Origin: Rhodamnia argentea
Taxonomy: Eukaryota; Streptophyta; Magnoliopsida; Myrtales; Myrtaceae
Direction: 5' to 3'
Assembly: GCF_020921035.1 (NCBI RefSeq)
Contig: NC_063150.1
Location: 7,316,001 to 7,380,000 of the forward strand
DNA length: 64,000 nucleotides
Within the stretch, counting starts at the first letter, position 1. Each line of letters begins with the position of its first letter. This document shows, in pieces, positions 25,479 through 35,285 of this stretch. Both the position numbers and the translations under genes were made by a program. The notes under the pieces are model-generated. The model saw only the letters and a program-made list of their open reading frames with translations, made no database searches and had not been told where the DNA came from.

Positions 25479-25654
25479 TATTTCTGTTTTTAGAAATTTC
25501 ATCACCCCTCATTCTTCGAGGATTAAAGAGATCATTTTCAGTTTAGAATTTGTTCATTTAAAGTGTGAGTTCTTTTACTTCATTTTCATTCACTTATTTT
25601 TCCTTGTCTTTTCTTATTTTTTTATTCCCTTCCATCATTACTTAATTAAAAAAA

Positions 25655-26035
25655 TTGAGATATGTGAACTGAAAGTTCTAAAATTTATCATGAAAGTGCA
25701 ATTGAGTCCCAAAACATACAAAAAGTGTAATAAAGACCTAAAACTTTTCGGATTAGTTCAATCGAGTCCTTTATTTATCTCCTTCCAATTTGGTAATGGA
25801 AAATACTGATGTGGCTTTTTTTATTTTTATTTTTCTTATCTTACATGGGGATGATGTGACTGAAACACGAAAATTCTGATTTTTAATATGAATTTTATGC
25901 AAATTTAATGAAAAATAAGCTAAATTTAAAAAAAATATGAGGAAGAAGTCAAATTGGCAAGAGCCCCTAGCCCTCGCCGCTGCCGCTTCCCGGCGATGGT
26001 TGGGGATGGCTAACCAGCGGTCAGCGGCCACTGGA
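25655..26035. repeat. Partial copy of the long-inverted-repeat (Mutator-like) element
   Basis: The arm at 25660-25800 carries the family words 'AATTGAGTCC', 'AAAGACCTAAAAC' and 'CAATCGAGTCC', followed by a GC core with CTAGCCCTCGCCGCTGCCG (25965-26030). The second arm is missing; unrelated sequence follows at 26040. Confidence 0.45.
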
Positions 26036-26039
26036 CAGA

Positions 26040-26920
26040 ATAAAACACAGGATAGAATAAACATTTGGCCTTGATGTATCGATTTGGTAGACCGATTTTA
26101 ACATGCCCTGTACATCGAGTCTCTGCTCCCGTCGTGATTTAGATTCTCTCCCTTTCTGGGGCCAGGATCCAGCAGCTGCATCCCTCCAATGGCGACCCCA
26201 CAACTCGACCCCAGAATGACTTGAACAAAAACAACACATCCCGCGAACGCTTGTTAGCATCGGATGCACGCAATGCCTACTCAAAACTTGTTATCCACAT
26301 TGATGGACAATGACGCAGCGATGCGCGACTTAGCTTCGGTTTTTCGTCTTAGGTCCCCACCTTCTATTTTCACGACAAAACAAACCCATCTTAGATAAAT
26401 AAATTCCAAGCTCTCGAAATCCCTCCATTCATCTCATAAAGACGAGGTGAGACACAAGCGGACGTTTTGGTGGTCGATCCGAGCAAGACATTTGTAGCAT
26501 CACTTCATAGCAAGGAGAATCGAACACGTTTCGTGTGCCTAATCCACGTGGACACTATCATCAAGCCGCCCACTTTGAGTGACCCGGTCTTCCATATGAC
26601 TAGATCCTCCGGAGAGAAGGAATGTGTACTTCGGTCAATGATGAGACCAGACCACGTGGCCGTGTCGTGTTCTGAACAAATGTGATGTGTGGCTGTATGG
26701 TGTCGGAATGGTCATGGTGGAAGATATTTTTTTCCAACAAGGATGGTCCTTCGTGGTCGAGAGTTTGTCGGATGGATTGGACGGATGAGAAGGATACGGG
26801 CTATGGTATAATCCTCAGTTATACGACACAATACATGACATGCAATATGTGCGTATCGCGTCTCGGTGCCATTCAAATCTCAATTACTTTTTCATAATCA
26901 ATCTCATTAGCTGTTATTTG
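26040..26920. other. Spacer, no gene recognised
   Basis: The composition is higher in GC than the surrounding repeats, and short open frames exist (for example about 26467-26900 on the plus strand), but none contains a recognisable domain or a coherent exon chain. It could hold decayed coding sequence. Confidence 0.35.
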
Positions 26921-26923
26921 AAA

Positions 26924-27448
26924 AGGAAAATCTTAAAAATTTGAGCTTAGAATACTGAAAATATTGTCCAGAAAATTTTTAATTTATTACAAATTTATTA
27001 ATTCAGTCATAAATCTTTTAATTTTATCAATTAAATCGTAACCATTTTCACGGTTCCGGTCAATTTTGATCGAAAATCGCTAACGTGGGCACGGGACATT
27101 CTACTTAGCACGATCGGCGTTGACGTGGATAATTTTAAATAATATTTTAATATTCCTTTGAACTTTATTAGTTTTATTAGTTTCCTATGTAAAGAAGGAA
27201 AATAGGAAAAAAAATTGAAAAAAAATTTGAAAAAAATATTAAAATACTAGTAAATTTTGTCTACATCGGCGCCAAATGTGCCATGTAGAACAATCGGCGT
27301 CTATGATAGCGATTTCCGATCAAAATTAAGCGGATAGACTTAATTGCAAAACGTGAAAAAGTTTACAATTCGATTGACAAAATTAAAAGATTTGAATTTG
27401 AATTGAAAAAAGTGCAATATGTTTAAGATTTTTTGAAGAATTTTTCCT
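26924..27448. repeat. Long-inverted-repeat element, both arms present
   Basis: The left arm (26930-27160) and right arm (27240-27445) are inverted relatives. CGGTCAATTTTGATCGAAAATCGC on the left pairs with GCGATTTCCGATCAAAATTAAGC on the right, and ATTCTACTTAGCACGATCGGCG pairs with ATGTAGAACAATCGGCG. This copy has an AT-rich centre instead of a GC-rich core. Same family as 32393-33027. Confidence 0.55.
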
Positions 27449-27449
27449 T

Positions 27450-28314
27450 AGATTGTACTTACTAAGAAAATGTAAACAAATCTACTGAAATATGTTATTT
27501 TGTTGAAATAATGTCGTGCCGTGCTATTTTTAGTAATTTTAAATAGTGTCCTTGGACATTTCTCGGAAGAACTCTTATCTGTTTTTGGCCACGTACTAAA
27601 AGATCCTTATTTTTTCCGAACCAAAAAAAAGAAATCCTTTATCGAAATAAGTTCATAAAATTGGTTAATATATTTTATATTTGTCTAATCCTCCAGAGAC
27701 AAATATATCTGGAGACAAGTCAAAAGAGAGAGACTTCATGGTGGCAAACCTGCAACGTTGATGCCGCAGCTACCACATATGACTCTCCCTTCTTCACACT
27801 ACTTTTTGTCACCTTCAATAGTGACAGAGGTGCGGCGGTGGTGGCCCGCAGCAACGGTGGCGATGCCGCATACAGCAGTGGAGACGAGGCAAGTTTGTTT
27901 AGGATCCAAGGTTATTTGAAAGAATGGGCAGCCTTACGGCCGTTAAACACGAGATATTCGAATCTTTTGGCTCGACTAATTATCGTGACTATGCACGCAA
28001 AATCTCCGGCCCTCTTGTATCGAGCAATAATTCGTGACATAGACCAACGAAATCAACCCCAAAATTACCCGATTGGAACTGGATACGAGCATATACTAGT
28101 CAATAAGTAATTATAAAATCTTATTAAAATTGGGATTCAAAGGAATTGCATGTATTTTCTAACAAATTATCATATGAAATTGAATTTTGAATCATTGAAA
28201 ATGATATGAGTCCCATGCCCTGCCAAACAAACAAGGGAGGAGACTCCAAGTAGTGGAGTCCGGACCCATCCTCGCATCTACTTAGCTACTCTCTCTCTCT
28301 CTCCACCACAACAC
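27450..28314. other. Upstream region of the YUCCA gene
   Basis: AT-rich spacer. A long open frame at 27661-28110 starts at TTG and resembles nothing known. A TATAAAA at about 28112 and a CT-repeat leader (28290-28303) just before the start codon are plausible but weak promoter and leader features of the YUCCA gene. Confidence 0.3.
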
Positions 28315-30483
28315 ATGAAGAAAGAAGCGGAAGTTATCGTAGTCGGCGGTGGCCCCTCCGGCATCGCCGCAGCGGGGGCCCTCTCCTCACTCTCCATCCC
28401 CTTCATCCTCCTCGAGCGCGCCGACTGCTTCGCCCCGCTGTGGCAGCGCCACGCCTACGACCGCCTCCACATCCACCTCCCCAAGCACACCTGCCAGCTC
28501 CCGCACATGCCCATCCCCGACGACTGGCCCAAGTACCCTCCCAAGTCCCTCTTCGTCCAGTACCTCCAGCGCTACGTCTCCCACTTCCGGATCAACCCGG
28601 TCTACAACCGGTCCGTCGAGTCCGCCCACTATGACGACGCCTCGGGCCGGTGGCACGTGGCGGCCAGGGACGTGTCGGCCGGCTGCGGCAGTGAGGGGGC
28701 GGCGGTGGAGGAGTACTCTGCCAGATTCCTGGTGGTGGCGACCGGCGAGAGCTGCAACGCGTTCGTGCCGGAGGTGGAGGGGCGGGGGAGCTTTGGCGGG
28801 AAGGCGATGCACTCGACGGAGTACAAGAACGGGAAGGAGTTTGCCAAGAAGAAAGTGTTGGTGGTCGGGTCGGGCAATTCGGGTATGGAGATCGCGCTGG
28901 ATCTCGCCGACCACGGAGCCATCACCTCCATCGTCGTCCGGAGTCCGGTGATTAATTCCCAGCTTTCCTCCGTACATGAAAATGGAAACAGTATGAATGC
29001 ATACATATGTACACGCACCGTACTGCACATTTAAAAATTGATTATATAACAGTTTTTATTGGCTTGCCGAAAGATTAATAGTCTGATTTGGGCCATAAAA
29101 TATAATTAATAATTAATTAATAATTATCGTGAAATCCACCCTTTAAACGAGAATTTGTGACTCCCGGTTATTCTTCTGATGCATATGTGGATCGAACCTC
29201 TGTGTATCTCGGCGATTTGTGTGCGACTTTGCAGGTCAATTTTGTGACAAGGGAGATGTTGAACTGGGCGGTAGCGCTGTTGAAGTACTTGCGCTTCCCT
29301 TGGGTCGAGCGTTTGACGATGATGGCGAGCCGGCTGTGGTTCGGGGACATGAGCAAGTTCGGCATCCCGAAGCCGGAGGAGGGGCCTTTCACCATGAAAA
29401 TGAAGTATGGCAAGTACCCTCTTGTTGATGTTGGCACTTGCAAGAAGATCAGGTCCGGAGAGATTCAGGTACTCGTGCCTCCTAATTCCTGTTATTATTA
29501 AGGTTGTTGCAAGGAAATGTGAGAAGTTTTACCTGTTGTGTGAGGCTTGAAGTTAATACGATGGAGTGCTATCTAAACCGCTTTACTGATAGCTGGATTT
29601 TGACATGAGGTAAATCTGTCATTAAGGGGTTGGCGATTTGCTTGAACGTGTGGATGATATCTTGCATTCTCCTGCAGGTTTTGCCAGCAGTCAAATGCAT
29701 AAAAGGCAATGAAGTGGTCTTCGAGGATGGACGCTCGCATTCGTTCGATGCCATTGTGTTCGCCACCGGTTTCAAGCGGCCGACGAAGCAGTGGCTCAAG
29801 GTCAAGGTACTCGGTTCTCTCTCAAATTTGTCAATTGTATTAATATCATAAAGAAAGCTACTAGTCTGACAGTCTGGCAACTGTCGGTAATTTCTTATCA
29901 TATCTCAATCAATGAGTGCGTTATGAAAAACACACGATGATTATGTGTGGGTCTACGGTTGAGATTATACGGTTTTACTGGTAGGAAAGCATTTCCCTAC
30001 CGTAAATCCGTTGTTCCATCTTATTTTTACTTCATCACGCGAGAAGATAGCTCGGCCTTCTTGCTGTCTTTTCAATTTTAGGTTAAGAGATATGGTTATA
30101 GACTCGGATGTTAATTTGACGGCTTCCAAAACAGTATCAAAACTCTATTGTGGTTGGCGCTTTTAGCCTGTTACGGTATAGAGGACAGACGGTAGATGTG
30201 CCGATGACGTTGTAGACAATTGTCCGAGACTATGATAGACTGCGATTGTTCACCTAGAGTTTTAAGTTACACAGCAGATCATGTAAGTTCTCACTTCATT
30301 TCCCTTTCCGATGGACAGGAGGAGGATTGCCTTTTGAATGACGACGGGATCGTGAAGCCGAGTTGTCCGAACAAGTGGAAAGGAAAGAACGGCTTATATT
30401 GCGTGGGACTGTCGAGAAGGGGGTTTCTAGGAGCCACGCTCGATGCCCAGGGCGTGGCGAACGACATAAAGGGGCTTCTGTGA
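28315..30483 (+). CDS. YUC10: YUCCA10-like indole-3-pyruvate monooxygenase (auxin biosynthesis), four exons
   Basis: Exons: 28315-28947, 29235-29468, 29678-29800 and 30319-30483, giving 384 aa, the size of the short YUC10/11 clade. A second donor six bases on (exon 3 to 29806) is also in frame, so two residues are uncertain. The enzyme uses FAD and NADPH to convert indole-3-pyruvate to indole-3-acetic acid. The FAD site is GGGPSG (residues 11-16) and the NADPH site GSGNSG (185-190). Other landmarks are [79 protein letters not shown], and the C-terminal [19 protein letters not shown]. Exon 1 is very GC-rich compared with the following exons and introns, which creates long false ORFs in other frames and on the other strand. 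Its flanks are repeats on both sides, with a copia remnant starting about 250 bp after the stop. The clade call comes from length and overall likeness to Arabidopsis YUC10. Confidence 0.92.
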
Positions 30484-30734
30484 TGTTGCCCGATACAGCG
30501 AACGAAAAATTTCCCGCCCGAAACCGTCTCTGTATGCAAATAGCAAATTAACTGATCGAGCGCTAATGAGTATCAGCAGTTGCTTGACTACTCGACGCTG
30601 AACGTCCTAGTGAAATACAATGAAACATAGCGCTTGAGCGAATCGACAAGCTTAGAGCCGACCTGCATGTTGCAGCAAAACTTGCATTCAGCAAGAAAGA
30701 ATCGAAATGGTGACAATCGTCACCACGAAAGTCT

Positions 30735-31852
30735 TATACTAATGTATGCAATAGTGTGTATCAGATCAAACATAGCTCACGCAGTAGGAGTTATGAGCAG
30801 ATACATCGCTAATACAGGAATAAAGCATTCAGAAGCTGTAAAATGGTTATTAAGATACCCGAGAGGCACTTCGGGTATGTCAATATCTTTTAAAAAAAGT
30901 GATATAACTTCGCAAGGCTTTGTCGATGCAAATCTTGGGAGTGACTTAAATAATAGGAAGAGTACCTCGGGTAATGTTTTTACTTTAGGTGGCACTGCAA
31001 TTAGTTGGATATCTAGACTTCAGACATGTGTATCTCTCTCAACTATTAAACTAGAGGATGTTGCTATATCTGAACCTAGTAAGGAGATGATTTGGTTGAA
31101 AATTTTTATGAAGGAGATAGACAAGGAGCAAGATAGCGTTTTTTTTTTTTTTTCCCAATGACAGTCAGAGTGTTATTAATCTTGCAAGGAATCCTGTATT
31201 TCATTAAGGACAAAGCATATTGAGTTGAAGTATCATCATATTCGTGAGTTGATAGACGATGAGATATTGTCAATGAAGAAAATTTTTGGTGTAGAAAATC
31301 CAATAGACATGTTAATAAAGGTTGTCATCATTGAGAAATAGAGGCTGTGCATTGCCTCGGCCTCCATGGATAATGATGAGGGGGGCCACCGCACTAGGAC
31401 AATTTTGGTTACAAAGAGGATTGAAGACTATGAAAGATTATTGTTGTTTTGAAGATCAGTCTCTAAGTGGGAGATTGATGAATCTATGGAGTCTTATAGA
31501 GAAAAGAAAAATAATATTAAGAGCAGAGCTTTTTCATGGCATAATTGTAATTATTAAGTGCAAAGCTTTTACATGGCATAGTTGTAGTTATTAATCACAA
31601 AAATTTGACATAGCATACTTGTAATTTACATCGGAACTATGTTTTCCCTAAACTCCTGCTATATATTAGGGCAATATCTTTTGTATTTTTAACGCTAAAA
31701 CTTGTGATGCCGATACTAATACTGATAGTGAAGATTGCCAAGTGCGGCACTGTGATCTTTTTCCTTTTTGATTTAGAAGGGTTTTTCCACATAAAAATTC
31801 CCTCGTCTTCTTTTCTGTTTTTTCTTCTCTTCAAAAATTCGCATTCCTAACA
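30735..31852 (+). mobile_element. 3' part of a Ty1/copia retrotransposon with 3' LTR
   Basis: Codons from about 30735 encode the end of a copia polyprotein: LMYAIVCIRSNIAHAVGVMSRY, HSEAVKWLLRYPRGTSG, a RNase H core with GFVDANLGSDLNNRKSTSG and GGTAISWISRLQ, and SKEMIWLKIFMKEI. After a poly-T run (31140-31152) and a frame change it continues as DSQSVINLARNPVFH and YHHIRELID. A polypurine tract AAGTGGGAGA (31465-31474) precedes an LTR-like segment at about 31476-31852 that contains a TATA-like box near 31660 and ends CCTAACA. Integrase and everything 5' are absent. Frame breaks make it non-functional. Confidence 0.8.
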
Positions 31853-32392
31853 GTCTCAGCCAAGAATTGAAGACCACGATGAAATCTTTTTAGGCCGGAA
31901 TTCATTTAAGAAACCAAAAATGGAGCCCTCGAAGCTACTTTCGTGGGTCGAGAATGAATTGTTTGATTGCTTGTCTTTAGCCACGTTGATAAATATAGTG
32001 GCCTAATCCAATTATTATCCCGTGCTACAAATCCAACCTTATTGAAAACAATAAAGAGTGATTAATGGGAGGTTGATGCATATACGCAGATGGGATGAAA
32101 TTGACTCTAATAATAGGATAGAAAGTCCGTCTCAAAGGTGTATGCCGACATGCGAAGAGAGATCATATTAATATAAAGAGCATATATGATTCATTGCCAA
32201 GCGATACGAGACACTATTGCAATGCGCCCTCTCACTTGCAAGCTAGATTAGTTGACAGCGGCACGTGAAATTTAACCGACCGGACGGAGGCAAGATGCGA
32301 CCAAGGCATAAATTGATAAGTGGAGGAAAATCACATGAATATAAAATAGCATATATGATCCATTCTCAATTGATGGGAGACACTTTTTCAAT

Positions 32393-33027
32393 GGGAAAAT
32401 TGTCCAAAAAATCTTAAATATATTCCAATTTAGCCCTCAACCTTTCAGTTTTGCAAATTAAGTCCTACATATTTTCATGTTTTGCCAATTTAGTCCATCA
32501 ATTCAATTTTGGCTAGAAATTACTTATGTGGACATTAGCCATCCTACGTTGCACAACCGACGTTAATATAGACTTTTTTTAATAGTACTTTAATATTTTT
32601 TTATTTTAGTAATTTTTCCTTTTTTTTCTTTTCTTTTCTTTTCTTTTCTTTTCTTTGTGTGACCGGCGAGGGTCGTGGGCCCTCGCCGGCTACAAGTGAG
32701 GGTTGGGACGTCCCTTTGCCCGGATCTAGGCATGGCTGCCTCACCCACAACCGGCGATGGCATCCAAGCTCTCACCAACCAGACAGAGAAAAAAATAAAA
32801 TAAAAATCGAAAAATATTAAAATATTATTAAAAAATTGTCCACTTTGACACGGGTCATGCCACATAGGAAGGCCATTGTTCACGTCGGCTATTTTTGGAT
32901 GAAATTGGCCGGAAGGACTTAATCAGCAAAACATGAAAATGTTCATGACTCAAGTGGAAAATTTAAAAGGTTTAGGATTGAATTAACAAAAGTTTAATAA
33001 GTTTAGGACTTTTTGGACAATGTTTCC
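32393..33027. mobile_element. Complete long-inverted-repeat element (Mutator-like MITE), 635 bp
   Basis: The ends are GGGAAAATTGTCC and its inverted counterpart GGACAATGTTTCC. The arms of roughly 200 bp are inverted repeats containing 'AATTTAGTCC...', a CTACGTTGCACAACCGACG / CACATAGGAAGGCC block, and a GC-rich centre with GGCGAGGGTCGTGGGCCCTCGCCGG (32670-32694), itself a hairpin. It is flanked by TTTTTCAAT (32384-32392) and TCTTTCAAT (33028-33036), a 9-bp target duplication with one mismatch, the size made by Mutator-superfamily transposases. It encodes no transposase. Confidence 0.7.
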
Positions 33028-33550
33028 TCTTTCAATATCCTCTCTCACATGCAAGTTGGAAGAGTTGACCACGACGCATGGAATTCATCCGGTAGGGATG
33101 GATGCAAACACGCAAAAAGGCACAAGCTGAATCAATCGATGGCGGCCCGTGAAAAACTATGATAGAAAGTCCAATCCAAAGTTATAAGTCGATAGATGGA
33201 GGGAGATTATATGAATATTAAAGAACGCATGAGACCCGTTGTCAAATGATACGGAGCGGTACCGATAAAAAAAATCAAGTACCACATTAAAATTTTCTTT
33301 AGTGCTCGAGCGGTTAAATCACCCCGGATTCGCGTTCCGTGACAATGAAAATCATGAGAAATTCACGTGATCCTGAGGCGGTTAAAATAAAAAAAGCGAT
33401 GATGTATTGAACAAAGCTCGTTAAGAAAATACGATGCGGTTGATGCACAAAGGAAAGGTTGGTGAAAAGGTTGATATCATACAAACTGAGATATAGTCCC
33501 CAAATTATTGGAGGGGGACAAGGGAGAGGGCGGTTGAGAAAGGGAAATAA

Positions 33551-34025
33551 CCATCGCCGGTCGCCGCCACAACCACAGCCATCGTCACCACCGTTGATTG
33601 TTGCCACCCACTCGCCGTGGCCATCGCTGCCCATCGCCAACCTCCGAACCCGCCGGCCGCGGCCAACCACTGCCCTGCGTCACCCGCCGCCGACCACTAC
33701 CCACCGCCACCCACCACTCGACGCCAAAGTAAAAAATAAAAAATATTTTTTTTATTTTTAAATAGTAAATCATATTTTCTAATAATAATTTTTTTACAAA
33801 AATTTTAAAAAATTAAAAATGAAGTAGAAATTTTTCGCAGAAGATTGTGTTAATAATATTCTAGAAGTAGAAATTTTCAACCTCTATCAAACAAACTTTT
33901 GTTCTAGGAATATAAATTTTATGTAGTTAAAAGCATTTTTTCTCAAAAACTCGTCCAAAACCCAAAAATAAAAAAAATCTATTTCCAGCCAGAAATTGGT
34001 TTCAGAAATAGAATGATTATTATTC
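33551..34025. mobile_element. GC-rich-core insert private to copy A
   Basis: The matching place in copy B (about 60800) runs on without this block, so it is an insertion. It consists of a core of CCGCCACCC-type words (33555-33725) followed by an AT-rich arm with GAAGTAGAAATTTT words. No clear terminal inverted repeat was found. The Pro-rich translations are spurious. Confidence 0.45.
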
Positions 34026-34624
34026 GCACTCTTTATGTCCTGACATTAAACGTCTCTTATCACATGCGACATGGACCCACGACCTGTGGGCCCCAGGGTT
34101 TTTCCCCTTCGTTTGGTGACACGTGTGGTTCTTTTCTCTCTCTTTTTTTGTTATTTAACTCCATAGCTTATATGGTACATACCTAGTCCACGAACCAACG
34201 CCGGTTAAAAATTTCATACTGGTAACTTGTGATGTATTTGCTCCAATTTGATTTTGTTTTGCAAAAAATCTCAAATTAGTACACCTCGACACATTCACTC
34301 AAAACTAATTTTCGTGTCTCAAAAATTCCAAACTAGTACCCCCGACTCGAATTTATCCTTCGTTATAGTACATACGTGTCCAAAGTTGCGAAATTTTTCG
34401 TGTCGGATCCGTCTTGCAATCATTTGCCCCGCGTTTTGACACGTGTGCATTTCAACGGGGTATTGGACGAAAGTTAGTTTGGAGTGAATGTGTCGTGGGA
34501 TATCGAATTGAGATTTTCTTGCGAGAAAAAAATTAATTTGAGATAAATACCTCCTGCAGTATCGATTTGGTGTTTTTAATGGTATTAACACCGTCACAAG
34601 TTATCAATCCTAAGCATTGGGAAC

Positions 34625-35285
34625 CCAGTGCCAGTCGGTCAATGCCTCTGCTTATTTTGGTCATTGGCGAGTACTTGATTCTGGAGGTGAATTACCTACC
34701 TGTTCCCTTCGATGCCTCAACAGATCTCAGACACTGATTTATGAAAACGACGTTATTAATGGTTGAGAAATCGGGGGAAATACCATGGCGGGTAGAAGAT
34801 ATCCTCCCGGCTTGCCTCCATACCTCCTCACCTTGTCAAATGTCGAAGGCAAAAAGAGAACGACTAACAGAGGAAATCTTTCAAAGCTCGATCAACTTGG
34901 ATAAGGTTAAATAAAACTCACGCCGTTGAAAGTGACTTCAAAATGCTATATCAAGGTAAGAGAAAATGATATGCATACAACAATTTTGAGTATTGTAAAA
35001 AAGAAAATTGTTATCTATGATCTGTTCGACCCGAGATCTGAAATTACTCGGTTTTCAATTTAATAAACAAACAAGATCAACTACAATAATTTACATGTAG
35101 AATCGTGCGTAATTCGATCTCTACTGAAAAAAAAAAAAATGATCAAGAATCACGCAGACTCAAAAAAGGAACAGGAGATTATTAGTCTTCACTCTTCACT
35201 TCATCTTTATTGATGACGCTACCCGGCCTCCTGTAGAGATGCTACGAGGGTGAAAAAAATTAGGCCAACGTCGACTGTCAGTTAA
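34625..35285. other. Spacer 3' of the DEG2 gene
   Basis: AT-rich, with a poly-A run near 35124; it probably includes the 3'UTR of the minus-strand protease gene. No other feature was recognised. Confidence 0.4.

Larger units (their letters stand above)
31855..34620. repeat. Segmental duplication, copy A
   Basis: It is colinear with copy B (about 55750-61460) in the same orientation. Examples are GGCCGGAATTCATTTAAGAAACC (31893 / 55790), AGCCACGTTGATAAATA (31979 / 55876), CCCAAATTATTGGAGGG (33498 / 60761), GGTGACACGTGTGG (34115 / 60938) and GTGTTTTTAATGGTATTAACACC-type sequence (34571 / 61410). Each copy has private insertions: a GC-rich insert at about 33551-34025 in A, and the hAT element and another insert in B. 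No gene is recognised inside. The left edge abuts the copia LTR. Confidence 0.8.

Noticed and set aside
26467..26897. Two consecutive short plus-strand ORFs (72 and 71 codons)
   Set aside because: No domain, no splice model joining them and no similarity recognised.
27661..28110. 149-codon plus-strand ORF upstream of YUC10
   Set aside because: It has a TTG start, no recognisable domain and a repeat-rich neighbourhood; probably chance.
28349..29030. Long ORFs in other frames and on the minus strand over YUC10 exon 1 (up to 213 codons)
   Set aside because: They are shadows of the GC-rich YUCCA exon; their composition (Ser/Pro/Arg or Val/His/Arg runs) has no domain, while the YUCCA frame has full motif support.
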